In this document: positions 25,508 to 32,517 of the stretch, one piece after another
How positions within the stretch are numbered: the stretch's first letter is position 1
Layout of the letters: each line of letters starts with the position of its first letter
Assembly (NCBI RefSeq): GCF_900197875.1
Contig: NZ_FZMO01000412.1
Location: 1-36,715 of the forward strand
Origin: Frankia canadensis
Lineage (GTDB): Bacteria; Actinomycetota; Actinomycetes; Frankiales; Frankiaceae
Direction: 5' to 3'
Length of the DNA stretch: 36,715 nucleotides
Notes under the pieces: generated by a model
Databases searched by the model: none
What the model saw: the letters and a program-made list of their open reading frames with translations, nothing else
Told to the model about the DNA's origin: nothing
Position numbers and translations under genes: made by a program

Positions 25508-26238
25508 CGGGTCAGCCAGTCGCGGTAGGAGGTCTTCGCGAGGACTGCGCCCTCCGGGGCGATCAGGACATCACCAGGCACCGCGCCGAACATGCCGGCG
25601 GCCGGGTCGACGACGACCGTGCGCTTGTCGCCCTTGGCAGCCAGCGCGGCCCGGCCCCACTCGTCGAGCGTGAAGACCTCGGGGCCGGCCACGTTCCGGG
25701 TGCCCTGCAGCGGCGCGCCCACGGCGACCTCGGCCACCGCCTTTGCGACGTCGGCCGACGCCATCGGCTGCACCGGCGTGCCGGGCAGCCGTACCGTGTC
25801 TCCGTCGGCGGTCCAGGACAGGATCGCGTCGGCGAACTCGAAGAACTGGGTGGCGCGGATGATCGAGTACGGCACCGGGCCCGCCTTCAGGATCTCCTCT
25901 TGCAGCGCTTTGGCGCGGTAGTAAGCGAGGTCCGGCACCTGGTCCACGCCGACGATCGACAGGATCACGGCGTGGCCGACGCCCTCGCGCTGCGCGGCCG
26001 CCAGCAGATTTTCCATCGTCGTCCGGAAGAAGTCGGCCGAGGCCTCGTCGAAGGTCGGCGAGTTCGTCAGGTTCAGCACGACGTCGGCGTCCTTGAGTCC
26101 GGTGTCGAGGCCCTCGCCGGTGAGCAGGTCCACCCCGTTCGACGGCGACAGCGGCACCGCCTCGTGCCCCTCCGCCTGAAGGATCTTGACGACCTGCGAG
26201 CCGATGAGCCCGGTGCCACCCAGCACGGCGATCTTCAT
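25504..26238 (-). CDS. NmrA-like NAD(P)-binding epimerase/oxidoreductase
   Basis: 244 residues from the ATG at 26238. Atypical SDR: the start MKIAVLGGTGLIGSQVVKIL is the dinucleotide-binding loop, followed by VLNLTNSPTFDEASADFF, HAVILSIVGVDQVPDLAYYRAKALQEEIL and IIRATQFFEFADAIL. There is no canonical YxxxK on a catalytic Tyr position beyond YYRAK, as in many NmrA/extended SDRs. This is one of the standard ECF41 target types (the epimerase of the carboxymuconolactone decarboxylase/oxidoreductase/epimerase set). A matching promoter lies 58 bases upstream. Confidence 0.88.
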   Translation of the reverse strand: MKIAVLGGTGLIGSQVVKILQAEGHEAVPLSPSNGVDLLTGEGLDTGLKDADVVLNLTNSPTFDEASADFFRTTMENLLAAAQREGVGHAVILSIVGVDQVPDLAYYRAKALQEEILKAGPVPYSIIRATQFFEFADAILSWTADGDTVRLPGTPVQPMASADVAKAVAEVAVGAPLQGTRNVAGPEVFTLDEWGRAALAAKGDKRTVVVDPAAGMFGAVPGDVLIAPEGAVLAKTSYRDWLTR

Positions 26239-26295
26239 GTCTCACACCTCTGTCTCGGTCGGGAGGCCGGGCGTTCACCCGGCTACGCCAGCTAT

Positions 26296-26322
26296 GACCG
26301 GACAGCACCGCGAGTTGTGACT
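26296..26322 (-). promoter_or_regulatory. Predicted ECF41 promoter before the epimerase gene
   Basis: On the minus strand AGTCACA (26322-26316), 16 bases, then GGTC (26299-26296): six of seven and three of four positions of the remembered ECF41 consensus TGTCACA-N16/17-CGTC. The spacing equals that of the promoter at 22352. A plus-strand TGTCACA lies at 26331-26337, back to back with it, but lacks a CGTC partner. Confidence 0.5.
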
Positions 26323-26425
26323 CGCGCGCATGTCACACACGGAGCGCATGCCGCTGGAGGGTGAGCAAGTCGGTCAGGCCGAAGTGGCGGGGCCAGTCAG
26401 TTCGTGACCGGCCTCGCCCTTCTCA

Positions 26426-26827
26426 TCATGGTGGGGTCGGGAGGGGCTCGGGCTCGTGGTGCGGGGTGTCGAGGCGGGCGTGGGTGTCGGTGCGTAGCTG
26501 GGTGACGAGGCTGCGTGCGGTGGTGGTGCCGATGTGGAGGCGTTTGCGGAGGGTGTCGGCGGAGATCGGCCGGTGGTGGTGCTGCCAGTGGAGGGCGTCT
26601 TCGGCGCGGGCTCGGTGCAGGAGGTCCTGGTGGGCGGACAACCGTCGGTCCACGTGGGGGTTCGTCCGCGGCGGCGTCCGGTGGTCGTGCACCGGCTCGG
26701 CTGACGGTGCCGGCGGGCTGACCTGGTCCGGGGGCTTCGTAGGTTCTCCGAGGCGGGCCTGGCCTCGCGCGGCAGGCGCCGGCTCTGCGGGCGGGCCAGA
26801 TGTCCGAATGGCCTGGAGAAGTCCGGG
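26426..26827 (-). pseudogene. C-terminal fragment of a mobile-element protein with HTH-like segment
   Basis: Reading starts directly at the predicted intron end (26828) with PGLLQAIRTSGPPAEPAP, continues through a Pro-rich linker, and ends with a helix-turn-helix-like part: HQDLLHRARAEDALHWQHHHRPISADTLRKRLHIGTTTARSLVTQLRTDTHARLD. This kind of C-terminus occurs in actinobacterial integrative-element proteins such as the DUF2637/SpdA-type group. The N-terminal part is absent upstream of the intron remnant, so the gene is broken. The family call is tentative. Confidence 0.4.
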
Positions 26828-26926
26828 GTGAGGTCGACCCGAGGCGCGGTGCTGGGCTCGCACCCAGCCCGTCTCCTCGGGTCGCCTCCCGCACCGGACG
26901 TGCGCCTTTCAACGCATCCGGCGCTC
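26828..26926 (-). ncRNA. Group II intron domains V and VI
   Basis: Domain V reads GAGCGCCGGATGCG, then TTGAAAGG, then CGCACGTCCGG (26926-26889), with the AGC-type base, the conserved GAAA-containing loop and the paired CCGGATGCG / CGCACGTCCGG arms. One extra base in the basal strand (gagCGccgg) departs from the usual form. Domain VI is a 10-bp stem (cgacccgagg with cctcgggtcg) containing an inner GGGCT / AGCCC hairpin. Confidence 0.7.
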
Positions 26927-26955
26927 CACAAGCCCCGCTGTGCGGTCCGGTTCTG

Positions 26956-27367
26956 TCACGTGACGCTGGGCCACGGCGACGGGATCTTGACGGCCCGGTA
27001 ACGGTATCGGGTGGTGCTGACCGACGCCGGGTCGAACAAGGTCACGTTGCCGTCCGCGGGCCACCACCTGTCCCGAGGGTTCGTGCAGTAGCGGCGTAGC
27101 AGTTCCTCCCAGTTGGTTCGCCGGTGTTTATCGCATCACCCGACTCCACACGTAGGAGCGTAGGTGTTCGAAGGTCGCACTCGACACTCCGGCTCGGAAG
27201 TAGGCTGTCCAGCCTCGCAGCACCGGGTTGAGCCGGCGCGCGAGGTCGGCCAGCGTCTCGTTGACGTTCTGCATGCACATCGCCTTCACCTTCGTCTTGA
27301 TCGCGCGGAGCGCCTTCTTCGACGGATAGGTGTAGACGTAGTGCCTGGATGTCCCTCTCAAAGGCAA
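26956..27367 (-). pseudogene. Group II intron maturase, C-terminal fragment with frameshift
   Basis: Frame one (27367-27128): SRHYVYTYPSKKALRAIKTKV, then LADLARRLNPVLRGWTAYFRAGVSSATFEHLRSYVWSRVMR and stop. This is the GIIM maturase domain. Frame two continues from about 27125: KHRRTNWEELLRRYC, WWPADGNVTLFDPASVSTTRYRYRAVKIPSPW, ending in a stop at 26956. About ten bases are lost at the joint. Both parts match the well-known C-terminus of bacterial intron-encoded proteins. Without the reverse transcriptase the element is immobile, although domains V/VI remain. Confidence 0.85.
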
Positions 27368-27588
27368 TGGCCGTCAGCCCGACCGTCACTAGCTCCAGAG
27401 CGTTACGCCGCTCGCTTCGACCGCCACGCCGGTCACCCCGCTCATCGTCCGGTGGGTCATCGTCCCCATCCGGCCCTGGCTCACCATCGCCGTCATCGCC
27501 TGGCGGTGGTGCTGGGTCTCCGTCGTCGGGCTCTGGTAGCTCGCCTTCCGGGCCGGGGTCGTCGCCAGCATCAGGTGTCGGACCATCG

Positions 27589-28196
27589 TCATCCGGCTGA
27601 CTTGCGGTTCCCGCCATCGAAGTCCTGGTTGTAGCCGGCGAGGTCGAGGGCGGCGTCGACGACGGCCTCCGGCTCGACGAGGCCGGTTCACCAGGCCCCA
27701 GCCGAGTGCCTCGGCCGCGTCGACGGCGCGGCCGGTGTACATCATCTCGGCCGCGCGGCCCTCGCCGACCAGCCGGGGGAGGAGATAGCTGATCCCCATC
27801 TCCCCCGCGGACAGTCCGAGGCGGACGTTGGCGACGAGAAAGCGGGCGGTGGGGGCGGCGCGCGCAGGTCCACGGCCGGCGCGAGACCGAGCCCGCCGCC
27901 CGCGGCGGGGCCGTTGACGGCGGCGAGACCACCGGCACGGGGGCGCCGCGCGGCCGGGCGACGAGGCCAGCCGCTGCTGGCCGCGGTAGCGGTCCTCCGC
28001 ACTGTCCGGCCCGGCGCCGTCCCATCCGTCCCGGAGGTCGAATCCGGCGCAGAAGCCCCGTCCCGCGCCGGTAAGGACAACGGTGCGAACGTCGCCGGCG
28101 GCCTCCACGCGGTCGAGGGCAGCATGGAGACCGCCGATGAACTCCTCGGTGATCGCGCCCGAGTCGGTCCGGCCTGTTCAGCGTGAACATCCAAGT
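27589..28196 (-). pseudogene. Enoyl-CoA hydratase/isomerase, multiply frameshifted
   Basis: Pieces in several frames give one crotonase. MFTLNRPDRL opens near 28190. EAAGDVRTVVLTGAGRGFCAGFDLRDGWDG carries the oxyanion-hole GRGFCAG. PRGAPVPVV is followed by AVNGPAAGGGLGLAPAVDLR, the second oxyanion glycine region. ARFLVANVRLGLSAGEMGISYLLPRLVG and AAEMMYTGRAVDAAEALGWGLVNR come next. It ends as VVDAALDLAGYNQDF, then unrelated residues to the stop at 27589. The C-terminal third is missing. At least four frame changes show long-standing decay. In the live state it would hydrate enoyl-CoA in beta-oxidation-type pathways. Confidence 0.8.
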
Positions 28197-28221
28197 TCCA
28201 GGGCGCGGCTCGGCGATTGGC

Positions 28222-28731
28222 TTATCCGGCCTTCCGCAGACGGAAAGTCGGTCCGGGAAGACTCTCGATGTCTTCCGCCGCCACCGCATGCCCCGCTTCA
28301 CAGCGGACCTCGACGCCGACCGGCGCACCACACCCGTGGTGGCGCGTCAGCATGGCCGGCCCCTCCGGGTCCGCACGGTAACGGTCGCCCCACTGCAGAA
28401 GCCCCAGCACGGCAGGAATCAGATCCATCCCCCTGGGGGTGATCACGTACTTCGGCCGACTCCGCGACCCGGGCACCTGGTACGTCTCGGTGGCCAGGAT
28501 CCCTTCCTCCACAAGCATGCGGAGCCGCGCCGCGAGCAGGTTACGAGGACACCCGAGGACTCGCTCGAACTCACCGAACCGCGACGAGCCGTAAAAGATC
28601 TCGCGCAGGATCAGAATCGTCCACTTTTCCCCCACGATCTCGAGGGTTCGCGCGATCGAACAGTTCGACGTGTCCCGATCGAGGCGAGCGTCCGCGTCGA
28701 TGCCTTCAGGAGCTGGGGTCCGTCCATCCAT
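28222..28731 (-). CDS. HxlR-family winged-helix regulator
   Basis: 169 residues. HxlR/MarR-like core: CSIARTLEIVGEKWTILILREIFYGSSRFGEFERVLGCPRNLLAARLRMLVEEGIL, with the conserved N-terminal cysteine (in NCSIA), and a wing YQVPGSRSRPKYVITPRGMDL. The C-terminal extension holds CGAPVGVEVRCEAGH, with two further cysteines, so thiol or quinone sensing as in known HxlR proteins (YodB, HypR) is possible. An operator-like inverted repeat lies 19-42 bases upstream and is repeated before the oxidoreductase gene at 29913, so it probably controls itself and that enzyme. Confidence 0.9.
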   Translation of the reverse strand: MDGRTPAPEGIDADARLDRDTSNCSIARTLEIVGEKWTILILREIFYGSSRFGEFERVLGCPRNLLAARLRMLVEEGILATETYQVPGSRSRPKYVITPRGMDLIPAVLGLLQWGDRYRADPEGPAMLTRHHGCGAPVGVEVRCEAGHAVAAEDIESLPGPTFRLRKAG

Positions 28732-28749
28732 GGTGTGATCCTACCGCCC

Positions 28750-28773
28750 CTGAGTTTAGTATCTAGTACTCAG
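28750..28773. promoter_or_regulatory. HxlR operator 1 (upstream of hxlR)
   Basis: CTGAGT-N12-ACTCAG, a perfect 6-bp inverted repeat (28750-28755, 28768-28773) in a strikingly AT-rich island. The 24-bp sequence matches operator 2 (30036-30059, read on the minus strand) at 19 of 24 positions. Its position just upstream of the hxlR start suits autoregulation. Confidence 0.7.
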
Positions 28774-28899
28774 TCGGCCTGCTGCCCGCCAGCAGCGCGG
28801 CGGACGGGCAGCCGTCGCCAGGGTTGTCGCGGTGCCCTCCTCACCGACACTCGGGACAGACCTACCCCCGTTGCAAGTGCGCTCATACGCTAAAGCTCG

Positions 28900-29913
28900 T
28901 CAGGCGTTTTCGGGCACGACGGCGACGACGACCTTGCCGGCCTTCGTACGGCCTTGCTCGACGTGGGCCAGCGCCTCGAGTGTCTCGGAGAACGGGAACG
29001 TCCGGTCGATGACCGGGCGGAGCTCCCCCTGGTCGTAGAGGGCGCCGAGCTCGCGCAGCTGGGAGCCGTTGGCCTGCATGAAGAAGAACTGGTAACGCAC
29101 GCCCAGGGCCTTGGCCTGCCTGCGCACCTTGCGGCTGAGGAAGTTCATGGCCACGCTCAGGAACGCCGGGGCGCCGAGCTGCTTGGCGAATCCGGCGTCC
29201 GGCGGGCCGGCGACGCCGATGGCGAGGCCGCCGGGCTTCAGCACGGTCAGCGACTTTTCGAGGTTCGTCCCGCCCAGGGAGTCCAGCGCCAGGTCGTAGC
29301 CGGACAGCACCTTCGAGAAGTCTTCCTCGGTGTAGTCGACCACGACGTCGGCGCCGAGGCTGCGGACCAGGCCGATCGTCCGCGTGTTCGTGGTGGTGGC
29401 CACCGAAGCCCCGAGGTGCTTGGCGAGCTGGATGACCGTCGAGCCGAGACCGCCGGCGCCCGCGTGGATGAGCACTTTCTGCCCCGGCTGCACGTTCGCC
29501 CGCTCGACGAGAATCTGCCAGGCGGCCAGCGCCACCAGTGGCACCGCGGCCGCCTCGTGGAGGGTCAGCGACTCCGGCTTGGGCGCGACGTCGTCCTGGT
29601 CGATCGCGATGTACTCCGCGAACCCGCCGATCCGCAGATCGCGCGGACGGGCGTAGATCTCGTCGCCGACGTGGATGCCGCGGACGGCCGGACCGACCTT
29701 CGTGACGACGCCGGCCACGTCGTGTCCCAGTACGAACGGCGTCTTGTACTTCAGGAGCTGTTTGAACTCCCCGTTGCGAACCATCTTGTCGAGGGGGTTG
29801 ATGCTCGTGGCGTGCACCCGGACGAGGACGTCGCGGTCCCCGACCGCGGGCTCGGGTACCTCCGCGGCGCGCACGGTGTCCTTGCCGTACTTCTCGACGA
29901 CGAATGCCTTCAT
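28900..29913 (-). CDS. Zinc-independent MDR/quinone oxidoreductase-type NADP enzyme
   Basis: 337 residues. GroES-like N-terminus (VLVRVHATSINPLDKMVRNG, FVLGHDVAGVV, VGDEIYARP) and a Rossmann domain with AGAGGLGSTVIQLAKHLGASV. The catalytic zinc cysteines of alcohol dehydrogenases are absent, as in quinone reductases and enoyl reductases. C-terminal ELGALYDQGELRPVIDRTFPF and VVVAVV complete the fold. It reduces quinones or enones with NADPH by family analogy. The HxlR gene lies 168 bp downstream on the same strand, and a shared operator 123-146 bases upstream of the start links them: probably electrophile detoxification. Confidence 0.9.
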   Translation of the reverse strand: MKAFVVEKYGKDTVRAAEVPEPAVGDRDVLVRVHATSINPLDKMVRNGEFKQLLKYKTPFVLGHDVAGVVTKVGPAVRGIHVGDEIYARPRDLRIGGFAEYIAIDQDDVAPKPESLTLHEAAAVPLVALAAWQILVERANVQPGQKVLIHAGAGGLGSTVIQLAKHLGASVATTTNTRTIGLVRSLGADVVVDYTEEDFSKVLSGYDLALDSLGGTNLEKSLTVLKPGGLAIGVAGPPDAGFAKQLGAPAFLSVAMNFLSRKVRRQAKALGVRYQFFFMQANGSQLRELGALYDQGELRPVIDRTFPFSETLEALAHVEQGRTKAGKVVVAVVPENA

Positions 29914-30035
29914 GTCAGCCAGCTTTCTGCGTCATCCGGTCGCTGGTTTCCCGGTGGCCGCTGGGGATGTCCGGGCAGGTCCGGAGGACTCCGGTCACGC
30001 AGGCAAGCCGCCTGCGTGTGCCCCGACGCTAGCAG

Positions 30036-30059
30036 CTGAGTATAAGAAAGTAAACTCAT
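30036..30059. promoter_or_regulatory. HxlR operator 2 (upstream of the MDR gene)
   Basis: CTGAGT-N12-ACTCAT (30036-30041, 30054-30059). Its reverse complement shares TGAGTTTA, then T, TCT and TACTCAG with operator 1: 19 of 24 positions. The spacer is AT-only apart from two G. It sits in the leader of the oxidoreductase gene (start 29913), consistent with a repressor site or promoter element. Confidence 0.7.
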
Positions 30060-30263
30060 ACCTGCTGGGCAGGCGTACCCCGACCGCAGGGCATCCTTGT
30101 CGATCTTTCCGACCGGGTCCTTCGGGATGGCGTCGAGCACGAGCAGCTCGGTCGACCGCATGCTGTAGATCGTCGGGGCCGCGCTGAAGTACGTGGGACG
30201 GTGGCGGTTCGACGACGTCGAAGGTCGACCGCGCCGCCGCGCTGAGCTGCTCCGCCATCGCCG
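30057..30263 (-). pseudogene. AMP-forming acyl-CoA synthetase, C-terminal fragment
   Basis: Contains SMRSTELLVLDAIPKDPVGKIDKDALR, the end of the ANL superfamily C-terminal domain; the lysine in VGKIDK is the catalytic lysine position. Upstream pieces in another frame (AEQLSAAARSTFDVVEPPPS) show a frameshift near 30195. The adenylation domain is missing. The fragment has no start of its own. Confidence 0.6.
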
Positions 30264-30332
30264 TCGCACCCCCGCACCCCGGCGCGGCCGGTGGAACCGG
30301 AGGTCAGGACGGGTGCGCGAAGGTGGAAGGGA

Positions 30333-30392
30333 TTGACAGCGAGCGCTCGCGGGCTATCTTCTTATCGACAAATGTGTGAAAGCGGTCACATT
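30333..30392 (+). promoter_or_regulatory. Promoter with palindromic spacer and a perfect CRP-type site
   Basis: TTGACA (30333-30338), 16 bases, TATCTT (30355-30360): a strong sigma-70-like promoter, rare in this DNA. The spacer holds the perfect palindrome GCGAGCGCTCGC (30339-30350). Just downstream is TGTGA-N6-TCACA (30375-30390), the consensus of CRP/GlxR-type regulators, within a longer repeat AATGTG-N10-CACATT (30371-30392). Its place at about +8 to +23 suggests repression when bound. It drives the amidohydrolase gene (start 30522). Confidence 0.6.
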
Positions 30393-30521
30393 CGGTGTCC
30401 GCTGATATTCGCGTTGATTCCGAGGAGTTTTCCGACCTGCGATATGCCGTCCGGCAGCGGATGGGCGGCACGTCGCGGACATCCCTCAGCCTGTCTCGTT
30501 TCGTGGATCAGGAGAGCCCCG

Positions 30522-31805
30522 ATGGCACAGACGAACACATCCTCGACGGGCGGGCGCCGCTTTACGCTCGTCTCCGCCGACACCCATGCCGGCGCCGCGT
30601 TACGCGACTACCGGCCGTACCTGCCCGCTGACCTGCACGAGGAGTTCGACGCCTGGGCTACCGCGTTCGCCGACGGCTGGGTCGACTACGACGTGGAGCA
30701 GACCGTCGCCCACGACGACGGGGTGCGCATCGGCGTGTCCTCGTTCCTGTCGCCGTACAACTGGGACAGCCCGAAGCGGCTTGAGCACCTGGAGGAACAG
30801 GGCATCGCCGCGGAGGTGATCTTCCCGAACACCGTTCCGCCGTTCTACCCGTCCGGGGTCATCACCGCCCCGGCACCGCTGACCGCGGACGAGTACCGCC
30901 TGCGCTGGGCGGGCGTGCAGGCCCACAACCGCTGGCTCGCCGACTTCTGCAAGGACGTCCCGGGTCGCCGCGCCGGGATCGCGCAGATCTTCCTCAACGA
31001 CGTCGACGCCGCGATCGAGGAGCTGCGCCGGGCGAAGGACGCCGGGCTGGCTGGCGTGATCATTCCGGGCGACCACCACCTGCGGCTGGTGAACATCTTC
31101 GGCCGGCGCCTCGACCCGTTCTGGTCCGCCTGCGAGGACCTCGACATGCCCGTGCACCGGCACGCCCAGCAGGTCGCCGAGCCCGAGACGGAGGACAGCG
31201 GGCCCGGTGGTCCGGCGGTCGGCACCTACGAGGTCCAGGCATTCACCGAGCGGACCCTGCCGCAGCTCACCATCGGCGGGGTGCTGCACCGCCACCCGCG
31301 GCTGAAGTTCGTCATCGTCGAGGCGAACGCGGCCTGGGTCGTGCCCGCGCTGGCCGCCCTCGACAACTGGTACCACTTCACGAACGCGGAGGACTCGCCG
31401 CTGAAGATCTTTGGCGGCCGCGCGATCGCCGACCACGACCTGCTGCCCAGCGAGTACTTCCGGCGTAACTGCTACATCGGGAGCTTCCTGACCGGACAGG
31501 ACATCGCGGCCCGTCACGAGATCGGCGTCGACAACCTTATGTGGGGTTCGGACTACCCGCACCATGAGGGAACGTGGCCCTTCACGGAAATCGCGCTGCG
31601 GTCGAACTTCAGCGGTATTCCCGAGGACGAGGCCCGCAGGATCGCGGGGGAGACGGCGGCGAAGGTCTACAACCTGGACGTGGACTTCCTGCGGTCGATC
31701 GGGGACCGCATCGGGCCGCTCCCGGAACACATCGCGCAACCCGTGACGGCGGCTGACATCCCGTCGAACACCGCCTGCCCGACGTTCCTCACCTTCGCGG
31801 CCTGA
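30522..31805 (+). CDS. Amidohydrolase family 2 metal-dependent hydrolase
   Basis: 427 residues from the ATG at 30522 (RBS ggagag). The TIM-barrel PF04909 pattern is present: LVSADTHAGA (the first metal-ligand strand, with DTH in place of HxH), EQGIAAEVIFPN, GVQAHNRWLADFC, GLAGVIIPGDHHLRLV, MPVHRHAQQ (His ligand), RHPRLKFVIVEANAAWV and GSDYPHHEGTWP with the late catalytic Asp. Relatives decarboxylate or hydrolyse aromatic acids and related compounds. A cytochrome P450 fragment begins 19 bp downstream in the same direction, so a small catabolic operon once stood here. The frame extends upstream to 30291, but this part is promoter. Confidence 0.88.
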   Translation: MAQTNTSSTGGRRFTLVSADTHAGAALRDYRPYLPADLHEEFDAWATAFADGWVDYDVEQTVAHDDGVRIGVSSFLSPYNWDSPKRLEHLEEQGIAAEVIFPNTVPPFYPSGVITAPAPLTADEYRLRWAGVQAHNRWLADFCKDVPGRRAGIAQIFLNDVDAAIEELRRAKDAGLAGVIIPGDHHLRLVNIFGRRLDPFWSACEDLDMPVHRHAQQVAEPETEDSGPGGPAVGTYEVQAFTERTLPQLTIGGVLHRHPRLKFVIVEANAAWVVPALAALDNWYHFTNAEDSPLKIFGGRAIADHDLLPSEYFRRNCYIGSFLTGQDIAARHEIGVDNLMWGSDYPHHEGTWPFTEIALRSNFSGIPEDEARRIAGETAAKVYNLDVDFLRSIGDRIGPLPEHIAQPVTAADIPSNTACPTFLTFAA

Positions 31806-31824
31806 TCGGCCCAGCGGAGTCCCG

Positions 31825-32076
31825 ATGACAACCACGAGTGACGCCGCCGCCGATTCCCCGTTGCGCCCGGAGGACTTCGACCACCACGCGCCGGAGTTCG
31901 CCCGGAACTCGGACGCGTGGCGGAAGGTGGCCCGCGGGTGCCCGGTGGCGCATTCCCAGCGGCAGGGTGGGTTCTACGTGGCGGCCCGCTATGCGGACGT
32001 CGATCAGGTGGCGCACGAGGACCAGGCGTTCTCCAGTGTCTTCGACCCGGCGCGAGGGCTCGGCGGGGGCCATTAA
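31825..32076 (+). pseudogene. Cytochrome P450, N-terminal fragment
   Basis: 83 residues with the typical P450 opening: DFDHHAPEFARNSDAWRKVARGCPVAHS, GGFYVAARYADVDQVAHEDQAFSS. The frame ends at 32076 after LGGGH, where related enzymes go on with IPP and the I-helix. The heme-binding Cys loop, I-helix Thr and ExxR are missing, so it is inactive. The following DNA holds an unrelated RCC1-gene duplicate, which suggests deletion or insertion at this point. Probably the partner of the amidohydrolase. Confidence 0.7.
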
Positions 32077-32517
32077 CCCACACATACCGGTGGAGGAAGC
32101 CACGACGCAGTCCATCTGCCGGCTCCCCAGCCCGCGGGCAGGGGAGCGGGCGCGGGGGCTGCGTGCGCGAGGCGCGGGCGACCGGGTTGGATCGGCCGGT
32201 CCAGGTGCCGAGCAGCGAGTAGCCACTGAAACTGCCGCCCATCGGCCAGGTCGTGTCCGTACCCTCGCCGGCACCGGGCGCCGGCCGGCCCTGATCGGTT
32301 GCCAAACCCGAGGGCCCAGAAAATGATCGGCCCAATGGCCTGACCGGAGTTCGAAGGGTGAACGCCGCGCATTCGAGTGGCAAGAACCGGAACACGCTTT
32401 CGTTGCCTTCATTATATGGCGCACCGGGTGGATGATGTCAAGATCATAATGGCGGTGCAGAATGGCGGACCGTAGTCGGATCCTGCGTACGGCAGGACCG
32501 AGGAACGGGAGCCGAAC
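32077..32517. other. Junction region between P450 relic and glycosyltransferase
   Basis: 441 bp without an intact gene. It holds a small RCC1 gene duplicate at 32203-32238 and an AT-rich stretch (32410-32460) with cattatatgg and catcataatgg-like words, including CATAAT (32445-32450), a possible -10 for the glycosyltransferase. No -35 with good spacing was found. The bulk of 32077-32400 looks like shuffled non-coding DNA. Confidence 0.4.
32203..32238 (-). pseudogene. Fragment of an RCC1-repeat gene 3' end
   Basis: 36 bp matching 33841-33876, the 3' end of the RCC1 gene, at 32 of 36 positions; both encode the segment GG(S/G)FSGYSLLGTW on the minus strand. Outside this block the similarity fades quickly. 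It is probably a leftover of a second RCC1 gene or a recombination product. Confidence 0.6.

Larger units (their letters stand above)
26828..27367 (-). mobile_element. Group II intron, 3' part only
   Basis: Minus-strand order: maturase C-terminus (27367-26956), then the ribozyme 3' end, domain V (26926-26889) and domain VI (to about 26828). The 5' intron half, the reverse transcriptase domain and the 5' splice site are missing. Beyond 27367 the sequence changes to an acidic, low-complexity frame of unknown origin (27368-27588). The 3' exon falls inside the mobile-element gene fragment. The 3' boundary is estimated from the end of the domain VI stem. Confidence 0.75.

Noticed and set aside
26331-26337. 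Plus-strand TGTCACA as a third ECF41 promoter
   Set aside because: No CGTC-like word lies 16-17 bases downstream and no gene follows on that strand.
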